The notes below the pieces were generated by a model. The model saw only the letters and a program-made list of their open reading frames with translations. It searched no databases and was not told the DNA's origin. Made by a program: the position numbers and the translations under genes. From Mesorhizobium waimense (lineage in GTDB: Bacteria > Pseudomonadota > Alphaproteobacteria > Rhizobiales > Rhizobiaceae), in contig NZ_QZWZ01000011.1 of assembly GCF_003601975.1 (NCBI RefSeq), forward strand, positions 62,001 to 126,000: a stretch of 64,000 nt of DNA, read 5' to 3'. Shown here in pieces: positions 57,685 to 64,000 of the stretch; position 1 is the stretch's first letter; every line of letters begins with the position of its first letter.

Positions 57685-58419
57685 TCAGTTCGAAAGCATG
57701 CGGTCGACCCAGCCGAGGAAACCGCCTTCGGCCCGCACCGGTTCGAGCGCGGGTGCGGCCACCGATGCGGCGCGTTGGGTGTGGGCACGCGGCGGCAGAT
57801 ACTTGTTGGTCGGGTGATAGCCCATCTCCGGCATCAGGTCGACGCCGCCGCGCTCCGCCACCAGTTGCGACACAGCCGAAGAGGGATCGCCGAGATCGCC
57901 GAAATGCCGGGCGCTGGTTGGGCAAGCGGCGACGCAGGCCGGCACGCGGTCTTCCTCGGCCAGATTGTCGTTGTAGATGCGGTCGACGCAGAGCGTGCAT
58001 TTCTTCATCACGCCGACATCGGTGTCGAATTCGCGCGCGCCATAGGGGCAGGCCCAGCTGCACAATTTGCAGCCGATGCACTTGTCCTCGTCGATCAGCA
58101 CGATGCCGTCGGAGGCGCGTTTGTAGGAGGCCCCCGTCGGGCAGACGGTGACGCAGGCCGGCGTCTCGCAATGCAGGCAGGAGCGCGGAAAATTCACCGT
58201 GCGGCCGCCCATCTCGGTGGTGTGCTCGTAGCTGTGCACGCGGTTGAACCAGACGCCGTCGACATTGCCGCCATAGGGGTCGATGTCGGTCAGCGGCGCC
58301 ATATGGCCGCCGGTGTTCCACTCCTTACAGGCGGTGACGCAGGCCTGGCAGCCGACGCAGGTGTCGAGGTCGATGACCAGACCGAGCCTTTTGTCGGTAT
58401 GGGCGGGAAGGCAGGTCAT
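57685..58419 (-). CDS. soeB: SoeB-like four-cluster ferredoxin subunit
   Basis: The 244-residue protein binds four [4Fe-4S] clusters through Cys sets CVGCQACVTACKE, CLHCETPACVTVCP, CIGCKLCSWACPYG and KKCTLCVDR with CVAACP. It links the molybdenum subunit to the membrane anchor. The wording IDLDTCVGCQACVTACKEWN, then NFPRSCLHCE and ERGGVDLMPEMGY, is close to SoeB of sulfite-oxidising alphaproteobacteria as I recall it. ATG 58419 overlaps the soeA stop (ATGA), so they are translated together. Confidence 0.88.
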   Translation of the reverse strand: MTCLPAHTDKRLGLVIDLDTCVGCQACVTACKEWNTGGHMAPLTDIDPYGGNVDGVWFNRVHSYEHTTEMGGRTVNFPRSCLHCETPACVTVCPTGASYKRASDGIVLIDEDKCIGCKLCSWACPYGAREFDTDVGVMKKCTLCVDRIYNDNLAEEDRVPACVAACPTSARHFGDLGDPSSAVSQLVAERGGVDLMPEMGYHPTNKYLPPRAHTQRAASVAAPALEPVRAEGGFLGWVDRMLSN

Positions 58420-61346
58420 TCGGTGGCTTCCCTGTTCCTGCGGAATTCCACGCCGAAGCTGAGCTTGTCGGGTGCGGGCTCGAAACGTGGCGGTTGGTGA
58501 AAACGCTCGAACTGCGGCTCGGTGAAGCCGGCTTCTTGCGCCATGCATTTGGCGATGCGCACCCTCAGGTCGAACCATGCCGCCTGTCCTGTGACCGGGT
58601 CGGAATTCGAATAGCGCTTGCCGTTCGCATCGGCCGATGTCTGGTCGCCGATGATATGGTTGAGCAGGAAGCCGCGATTGCTCTCGGCGGCGTCGTCCTT
58701 CAGCCCCCAACTGCCGCGCCGCTTGCCGATGGCGTTCCAGGTCCAGACCGTATCCGCGTTGACGCCGTCGACCAGTTTGATCTGTCCCTTCACACGACCG
58801 TTGATGCTCTCGATCCAAACCCAGTCGTCATCGGCAAGCCCGAGGCCGGCCGCGGTCTGGTGGTGCACGAACAGCCGGTTCTGGCTGGTGATCTGCCTCA
58901 GCCACGCATTCTGCGAACCCCAGGAATGGTACATGTGCATCGGCCGCTGCGTCAGCGCATGCAGCGGATATTTTTGCAGGTCGACGGCTGCTTCCTCGAA
59001 CGGCGCGTACCAGAACGGCAGCGGGTCCATATAGGTCTCGATGCGGCTGCGCTCGGCTTCCGGCGGCTGCACCCGTCCATGGCCGCGTGCCGCAAGCCGG
59101 AAGCGCTGCATCGGCTCGGAATAGAGCTGGAAGACGATTGGCTCGGCCTTCGGGATGAAGCCCATCTGCTCCGCGAAGCCGAGATAGGAGCGGTTGGCCA
59201 TCTTGTAGTAGCGCTGGTCGGCGGAAAAGTCGTGGTGCCAGAAGCCGCCATTGTCGATGTAGCGCTGCAACTGATCGGGATTAACCGCGCCGCTGCCGAT
59301 CGCCGTCCCGTCCTTGCCACGCCAGCCGGCCAGCGGCCCGATGCCGGGCGTGCGTTCGTGATTGACGATATAGTCGGCATAGCCGCGGTATTTGGCCGAG
59401 CCGTCGTCGTCGACGAAACCGGGCAGGCCGAGCCGCGCGCCGAGCTCGATCAGCACCGACTGGAACGGCCTGACGTCGCGATCAGGCTCGACGACCGGAT
59501 GGCGGATGGCGTCGCCCGGTCCGTCGGCGTGGCTGATCGGCCGGTCGAGCAGGCTGATGCAGTCGTGCCTTTCGAGATAGGTCGTATCGGGCAGCACCAG
59601 ATCGGCGAACGGCACCGTCTCGGAATAATAGGCGTCGGAATAGATGATGAAGGGGATCTTGTAGTTGCCGGCCTCGTCCGCGTCGGTCAGCATGGCGATC
59701 GTCTCGACGGTGTTCATCGAGGAATTCCAGGCCATGTTCGACATGTACATCATCAGCGTGTCGATTCGGTAGGGATCGCCGGCCCAGGCGTTGCGGATGA
59801 CGGTGTGCATGAGGCCGTGCGCGGCCAAAGGCGCGTCCCAGGAATAGGCCTTGTCGATACGGATGGGGGTGCCGGCCTCGTCGACCAGCAGATCGTCCGG
59901 CCCGCAGACGAAGCCGAGCGGCATGCCCTCGAGCGGCGTCATCGGCTGCACATTCTTGCCCGCCGGCTTCGGCCCCGGCGGCGTCGGGCGGGGATAGGGC
60001 GGCTTGAAGCGGAATCCGCCGGGAACATCCACCGTGCCGAGAAGCACTTGCAGCAGATGAATGGCGCGGCAGCTGTGAAAACCGTTCGAATGGGCCGAGA
60101 TGCCACGCATGGCGTGCATCGACACCGGCCGGCCCTTGATCGTTTCATGCCGACGGCCGGCCCAATCGGTCCAGGCCACCGGCAATTCGATCGTCTGTTC
60201 GAAAGCGACATGCGCCAATTCGGCGGTGATTCTGCGGATCGTGTCGGCGGGAATTCCGCAGCGCTCGGCGACCGCGTCAGGCGAATAGCTTTCATCGAGA
60301 TAACGGTCGGCGACGAGTTGGAACACCGGCACGCAGCGGCGGCCATCGATGGTGAAACTGCCGGTCAGCGCCGGCTTTGCATTTGGGTCGGCGGCGTTGA
60401 TCGGCGTCTTCGCCACCCGGTCCCAGGCCAGCGGATTGCCCTTGTCATCGCGCACGAACAGGCCGTCGTCGGCTGCACCGGGCTCCTGGATGACGAGGGT
60501 GTGGGCGTTGGTGTAGCGCAGCAGGTAATCGAGGTCGACGCGGCCGGCCTTCATGAGCTCGTGGATGAGGGCGAACACGAACAGGCCGTCCGTGCCCGGC
60601 CTGATGCCGATCCAGTCATCGGCAATCGCATTGTAACCGGTGCGGCACGGATTGATCGAGACCACCTTGGCGCCGCGCGCCTTGAGCTTGCCCAGGCCGA
60701 TCTTGATCGGATTGGAATCGTGATCCTCGGCGACGCCGAACAGCATGAAGTATTTGGTGTTGTCCCAGTCGGGTTCGCCGAACTCCCAGAACGAGCCGCC
60801 GATCGTGTAGAGACCGCCGGCCGCCATGTTGACCGAACAGAATCCGCCATGAGCAGCGAAATTCGGCGTGCCGAACTGGCTCGCCCACCAGCCGGTCAGC
60901 GATTGCGACTGGTCGCGCCCGGTGAAGAAGGCAAGCTTTTTGGGATCGGTCCGGCGGATCGCCGAAAGCCGCTCCGTCGCGATCGAGAAGGCTTCCTCCC
61001 ATTCGATCTCGCGGAATTCGCCCGAGCCGCGCGGGCCGGTGCGCAGCAGCGGCTTCTTCAGCCGCGCCGGGCTGTAGTGTTGCATGATGCCGGAGCTGCC
61101 TTTGCCGCAGATCACGCCGCGATTGACCGGATGGTCCTTGTTGCCGTTGATGTAGCGGACCTTGCCGTCCTTGATGTGGACGTCGATACCGCAGCGACAG
61201 GCGCACATATAGCAGGTGGTCTTGGCGATCCTGTCGGATACGCTTGGCGAAGTGTCGACGCCGTCGCCCTCGTCGGGTGCGCGCGTGTCGGCCAGCGGCC
61301 GTTGCGACGGTGCGCAATTGGCGCCGCGCGGCGCTCCGTGGCTCAT
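58416..61346 (-). CDS. soeA: SoeA-like molybdopterin oxidoreductase (sulfite:quinone oxidoreductase type)
   Basis: This 976-residue enzyme of the DMSO reductase family has an N-terminal [4Fe-4S] site Cys45-x2-Cys48-x3-Cys52-x27-Cys80 (CYMCACRCGID; GVICGKGSSG), then molybdopterin-binding domains (FTGRDQSQSLTGWWAS; ISAHSNGFHSCRAIHLL; LPDTTYLERHDC) and a C-terminal molydopterin-dinucleotide domain (MYHSWGSQNAWLRQI). There is no twin-arginine signal, so it is cytoplasmic, as SoeA is. SoeABC oxidises sulfite to sulfate and reduces quinone. The family call rests on remembered similarity; other polysulfide- or DMSO-type substrates are possible. The start overlaps the small ORF at 61343. Confidence 0.8.
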   Translation of the reverse strand: MSHGAPRGANCAPSQRPLADTRAPDEGDGVDTSPSVSDRIAKTTCYMCACRCGIDVHIKDGKVRYINGNKDHPVNRGVICGKGSSGIMQHYSPARLKKPLLRTGPRGSGEFREIEWEEAFSIATERLSAIRRTDPKKLAFFTGRDQSQSLTGWWASQFGTPNFAAHGGFCSVNMAAGGLYTIGGSFWEFGEPDWDNTKYFMLFGVAEDHDSNPIKIGLGKLKARGAKVVSINPCRTGYNAIADDWIGIRPGTDGLFVFALIHELMKAGRVDLDYLLRYTNAHTLVIQEPGAADDGLFVRDDKGNPLAWDRVAKTPINAADPNAKPALTGSFTIDGRRCVPVFQLVADRYLDESYSPDAVAERCGIPADTIRRITAELAHVAFEQTIELPVAWTDWAGRRHETIKGRPVSMHAMRGISAHSNGFHSCRAIHLLQVLLGTVDVPGGFRFKPPYPRPTPPGPKPAGKNVQPMTPLEGMPLGFVCGPDDLLVDEAGTPIRIDKAYSWDAPLAAHGLMHTVIRNAWAGDPYRIDTLMMYMSNMAWNSSMNTVETIAMLTDADEAGNYKIPFIIYSDAYYSETVPFADLVLPDTTYLERHDCISLLDRPISHADGPGDAIRHPVVEPDRDVRPFQSVLIELGARLGLPGFVDDDGSAKYRGYADYIVNHERTPGIGPLAGWRGKDGTAIGSGAVNPDQLQRYIDNGGFWHHDFSADQRYYKMANRSYLGFAEQMGFIPKAEPIVFQLYSEPMQRFRLAARGHGRVQPPEAERSRIETYMDPLPFWYAPFEEAAVDLQKYPLHALTQRPMHMYHSWGSQNAWLRQITSQNRLFVHHQTAAGLGLADDDWVWIESINGRVKGQIKLVDGVNADTVWTWNAIGKRRGSWGLKDDAAESNRGFLLNHIIGDQTSADANGKRYSNSDPVTGQAAWFDLRVRIAKCMAQEAGFTEPQFERFHQPPRFEPAPDKLSFGVEFRRNREATE

Positions 61347-61501
61347 GATCCGAGAACGCTCTTGCCGCTCGCCGTCTTGGCTTTCGTCTTCGGTCCGGGG
61401 CCGCGCATGTAGTGCTGTTCGGGGTGGTAGCGCTCGCCGGCGAACTGCCGCCTTAGCCGGCGGGTCCAGTGCGCGAACAGCGATTTGAAGCGCCCGATCA
61501 A
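61343..61501 (-). CDS. Small basic protein, 52 aa, translationally coupled to soeA
   Basis: The frame from TTG 61501 reads IGRFKSLFAHWTRRLRRQF, then AGERYHPEQHYMRGPGPKTK, ending GKSVLGS and stopping in a TGA that overlaps the soeA ATG by 4 bp (ATGA). GGGTTGGG lies upstream. Overlap with the first codon of soeA and the lack of stops argue for a real gene. It is rich in Arg and Lys with one amphipathic helix and no Cys. I do not recognise a family. It could be a maturation or assembly factor for the molybdoenzyme; this is a guess. Confidence 0.6.
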   Translation of the reverse strand: MIGRFKSLFAHWTRRLRRQFAGERYHPEQHYMRGPGPKTKAKTASGKSVLGS

Positions 61502-61560
61502 TTTCCCAACCCTGCGGCGGTGCCGCCAATTTTTTCAAACTCCCGCAAAAACTTAGAACA

Positions 61561-61613
61561 AAGCAATTGATCTGTCTAACAACCAGGTCTTGTAATTCCG
61601 ATCGAATTTGCTT
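61561..61613. promoter_or_regulatory. Imperfect inverted repeat in the soeA-lysR spacer
   Basis: AAGCAATTGATC (61561-61572) is answered by GATCGAATTTGCTT (61600-61613), an imperfect inverted repeat in the ~120-bp divergent spacer, immediately before the LysR gene. Such positions often hold LysR-type operators that control both the regulator and the neighbouring operon. Confidence 0.45.
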
Positions 61614-61624
61614 CTTAGTTGCTC

Positions 61625-62521
61625 ATGACCCTGGACCAGTTGCGCATCTTCGTCGCCGTCGCCGAGCGCGGCCACATGACCAAGGCGGCAGAGCTTTTGG
61701 GCATCTCCCAGTCGGCGGCATCGGCCGCCATCCGCGCACTCGAACAACAACATGGCGTCCAGCTGTTCAACCGGGTCGGCCGCAACATCGAGCTGGCGCA
61801 GACCGGTCGCCGGTTCCTGCCCGAGGCCAAGGCCGTCCTCGAACGGGCGGCCGCCGCAAGCAACGTTCTCGAGGATGTCTCGCAGACCGTCACCGGCTCG
61901 CTTTCGATCGCCGCCAGCCAGACCATCGCCAGCTATTGGCTGCCGCGCCGGCTGGCCTCCTTCCACGAGGCGTACCCTGCCGTCAGGCTGAGCGTCACCA
62001 TCGGCAACACCAGGCAGGTCGAGACGCATGTTTTGGACGGCACGGCGGATTTCGGCCTGGTCGAGGGGCGCACCGAATCCGACATCCTGCGACGCGCCAA
62101 GGTCGACATCGACAGGCTGATGCTGGTCGTCGCCATCTCGCATCCGGAGATTGTCGAAATCGCGCCGGGCCGTCCCGACATCAGGGGGCTGCGCTGGATC
62201 ATCCGCGAGGGCGGTTCCGGCACGCTCGAGGTGCTCGAGGATCTGGCGCGCCGCGAGGGGATTTCACTCGCCGAGCTGCAGATATTCCTGGTGCTGCCGA
62301 GCAACGAGGCGATCCGCCAGGCCGTCGAGGCCGGCGCCGGCGCCACCATCATTTCCGAACTCGTCGTCGCCGGCGCGATTGCCGAAGGCAGCCTGCGCTC
62401 GGTGCCGATCGACCTGCCGAAGCGTGACTTCGCCATCATCACCCACCGCGACCGGCAGGCCAGCCTCGCCCAGATGGCATTGAAGGCGCATCTGAGCGCG
62501 AAGCCCATGGCGTCAGCGTAA
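61625..62521 (+). CDS. LysR-family transcriptional regulator
   Basis: The 298-residue protein has an N-terminal helix-turn-helix (MTLDQLRIFVAVAERGHMTK; AAELLGISQSAASAAIRALE) and a C-terminal substrate-binding domain (GSLSIAASQTIASYWLPRRL; GTADFGLVEGRTESD; LPSNEAIRQAVEAGAGATII). ATG 61625 is preferred over TTG 61619. It is divergent from the small ORF and soeABC, so it is the likely regulator of that operon, possibly responding to a sulfur compound. It converges with the Hsp70 gene with 5 bp between stops. Confidence 0.9.
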   Translation: MTLDQLRIFVAVAERGHMTKAAELLGISQSAASAAIRALEQQHGVQLFNRVGRNIELAQTGRRFLPEAKAVLERAAAASNVLEDVSQTVTGSLSIAASQTIASYWLPRRLASFHEAYPAVRLSVTIGNTRQVETHVLDGTADFGLVEGRTESDILRRAKVDIDRLMLVVAISHPEIVEIAPGRPDIRGLRWIIREGGSGTLEVLEDLARREGISLAELQIFLVLPSNEAIRQAVEAGAGATIISELVVAGAIAEGSLRSVPIDLPKRDFAIITHRDRQASLAQMALKAHLSAKPMASA

Positions 62522-62526
62522 CAGGA

Positions 62527-63783
62527 TCAACCGAACTTCCGCTGGGCGTCCAACGCCAGCCCAAGCCCGACGGAGCCGAACATGTCGCCTTCGATGACGG
62601 AGGCCTGCGGCACCAGTTCCAGGATCTGCCGCCTCGCCAGCGGGATTGCCGTCGATCCGCCAGTCAGGAACACGGCGGTGATGTCGGTAGCCTTTACACC
62701 GGCGTCGCTGATGGTCTGGCCGACCGTCGCGGTCACCCGCTCGATGTCGCCAGCGATCGTCGCTTCAAGGCCTGCCCGCGTGATCTCGGCGGCGAAGCGC
62801 GCGCCGGGAAGCGGGACCTGCACGCCGGCTGAAGGCTGGTCCGTCAGCGCGATCTTGGCCTTTTCGACCAGACCTGCCAGCGCATGTCCGTAGCGATGCT
62901 CCACGATATGGATGAAGCGGTCGACCAGGTCGGCGCGCTCCGCCTCGAAGCGGATCTGTCTGAGATGCGTCATCGCCCTGGCGGTGTAGACGAGGTTGAT
63001 GCGCTGCCATGTCGCCAGGTCGATGAAATAGCTGGCCGGCAAATTGCGTTTGCCGTCCTTGGTCGGCGTCAGATAGCCGAGCTGCGGCATCACATGGGCG
63101 ATGCTCAGCAGCCGGTCGAAATCGGTGCCGCCGATATGAATGCCCCGGTTTGCCAGGATGTCGTCCTTGCGGTCGGTCGAGCGGGCGCGCTCGGGCGAGA
63201 CTCGCACGATCGAAAAGTCCGACGTGCCGCCGCCCATGTCGACGATCAGCGCCAGTTCCTCGCGCGTGACCTTCTGTTCGTAGTCGAGAGCAGCGGCGAT
63301 CGGCTCGAACTGGAAGGCAATATGCTTGAAGCCCTGGATGCGCGCTGCGTTTTCAAGCTCACCTTGCGCCTTCGCGTCGGCTTCCGCGTCGTCGTCGACG
63401 AACTGCACCGGACGCCCAAGCACCACGCTTTCAACGGGCGCCTGGGCATCTTCCTCCAGCCGCTTCTTCAGATGGCCGACGAATAGCCCGACGATCTCCA
63501 TGAAGCCGATCGAGCGCGCCTTGATGCGCGTCTTCTCATGCACCAGCGAACTGCCGAGCACGCTCTTCAGCGAACGCATCAGGCGGCCTTCGATGCTGTC
63601 GGTATAGTCGGCGATGGCCCGGCGCCCGAAATAGGTGTGGTTGTCGTCGAAGTTGAAGAACACAGCACTTGGCAGCGTCACCTGACCGTCCTCCAGCGCA
63701 ACCAGCTGCGGCTGCCCGTCGCGAATCACGCCGACGGTGGAATTGGACGTGCCGAAGTCGATACCGCCGAATGCTGGTCGCAT
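62527..63783 (-). CDS. Hsp70-family protein lacking the substrate-binding domain (YegD-like)
   Basis: The 418-residue protein is only the actin-like ATPase part of Hsp70: GIDFGTSNSTVGV (phosphate 1, ~6-18), LALIVDMGGGTSDFSIV (phosphate 2), GIHIGGTDFDRLLS and the adenosine motif FLTGGSTAIPLAR, then SVGLGLALDAQRKFG. It ends where DnaK's linker and peptide-binding domain would start. This matches YegD-type proteins, whose role is unclear. ATG 63783 is the best start. No co-chaperone gene is next to it. Confidence 0.9.
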   Translation of the reverse strand: MRPAFGGIDFGTSNSTVGVIRDGQPQLVALEDGQVTLPSAVFFNFDDNHTYFGRRAIADYTDSIEGRLMRSLKSVLGSSLVHEKTRIKARSIGFMEIVGLFVGHLKKRLEEDAQAPVESVVLGRPVQFVDDDAEADAKAQGELENAARIQGFKHIAFQFEPIAAALDYEQKVTREELALIVDMGGGTSDFSIVRVSPERARSTDRKDDILANRGIHIGGTDFDRLLSIAHVMPQLGYLTPTKDGKRNLPASYFIDLATWQRINLVYTARAMTHLRQIRFEAERADLVDRFIHIVEHRYGHALAGLVEKAKIALTDQPSAGVQVPLPGARFAAEITRAGLEATIAGDIERVTATVGQTISDAGVKATDITAVFLTGGSTAIPLARRQILELVPQASVIEGDMFGSVGLGLALDAQRKFG

Positions 63784-63954
63784 CGCAGTTTCCTGTCGTT
63801 TTTCTGGGGCAGCGGGGTGGCGCCTTGTCAGCTGCGCCAATGTCCGGGTGACCGGACCTTCTGCCGAACCGGATTGTGATGTGCGCTTGCTGCGCCGGGA
63901 GGCGGCGGTCTAGCGCATGAGGTCGCAAAGGGGAACAGGCTTTCGCGAGGAAAT

Positions 63955-64000
63955 CTAGTCTTTGCGGAAGATCAGCCTTCCAAGCCAGCCGGTCAGCATG
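63955..64000 (-). CDS. C-terminal end of a gene running out of the window
   Basis: On the minus strand a frame enters from the window edge, reads LTGWLGRLIFRKD and stops at TAG (63955-63957). Only ~15 codons are visible, so nothing can be said about the product. It could also be chance. Confidence 0.3.
   Translation of the reverse strand, partial: MLTGWLGRLIFRKD

Noticed and set aside
58494..61412. A 972-codon open frame on the plus strand
   Set aside because: It is antisense to the SoeA-like gene, with no domain signal, and is explained by the codon bias of soeA.

Overview
The window is chromosomal DNA from an alphaproteobacterium of the order Hyphomicrobiales (Rhizobiales), most likely Mesorhizobium or a close relative. 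This is inferred, not searched. The grounds are the high GC content, the lnt-praR-metK order known from rhizobia (actA/phrR in Sinorhizobium), an Irr regulator, -35/-10 pairs close to the rhizobial pattern CTTGAC-N17-CTATAT, rhizobial GAGCATGATC palindromes, and a complete tad/cpa pilus locus. I see no phage, plasmid, insertion-sequence or CRISPR signatures and no tRNA or rRNA gene.

Layout. 1-4.9 kb: the end of a VOC-fold gene, then lnt, praR, metK and trmB. 4.9-16.6 kb: the long translation and RNA-metabolism cluster rimP-nusA-ylxR-infB-rbfA-truB, a CorA-type transporter, rpsO and pnp, with a hairpin leader before rimP and a palindrome-rich rpsO-pnp spacer. 16.7-24.8 kb: an RsmC-like methyltransferase, a GGDEF-EAL protein, fabA-fabB-fabI facing away from irr, a DUF4260 membrane protein, an SH3 protein and a D-2-hydroxyacid dehydrogenase. 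24.8-36.1 kb, nearly all on the minus strand: the two aconitase-X subunits, a GNAT, a MoeB/ThiF protein, recF, dnaN, dnaA, an 850-bp spacer with DnaA-box-like sites, rpsT, a crotonase, mutM and deoB.

36.2-49.5 kb: a PhnD-like periplasmic protein, then the tad locus. Two TadE/G-type minor pilins and a stand-alone CpaC N-domain protein lie on the minus strand. pilA (flp), cpaA-F, tadB and tadC lie on the plus strand, and tadD faces them. Together they should build a type IVb (Flp) pilus: prepilin, prepilin peptidase, secretin, periplasmic partners, localisation ATPase, motor ATPase and two inner-membrane platform proteins. 49.7-56.7 kb: an ATP-grasp-like protein of unknown function, an M17 aminopeptidase, a MarR-type regulator, an SH3-NlpC/P60 hydrolase, and the Lhr-type helicase plus PdeM nuclease of the ligase-associated DNA damage response. 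56.7-64 kb: a membrane-bound molybdoenzyme of the SoeABC type (sulfite:quinone oxidoreductase) preceded by a tiny translationally coupled ORF, a divergent LysR regulator, a short Hsp70-family protein and the tail of one more gene.

Most of the window is core genome. The least explained items are the 52-codon ORF coupled to soeA, the ATP-grasp-like protein, the stand-alone CpaC N-domain protein opposite pilA, the hairpin in front of metK, and the helicase-PdeM pair that lacks its usual ligase and exonuclease neighbours. No wholly new multi-gene system was evident.
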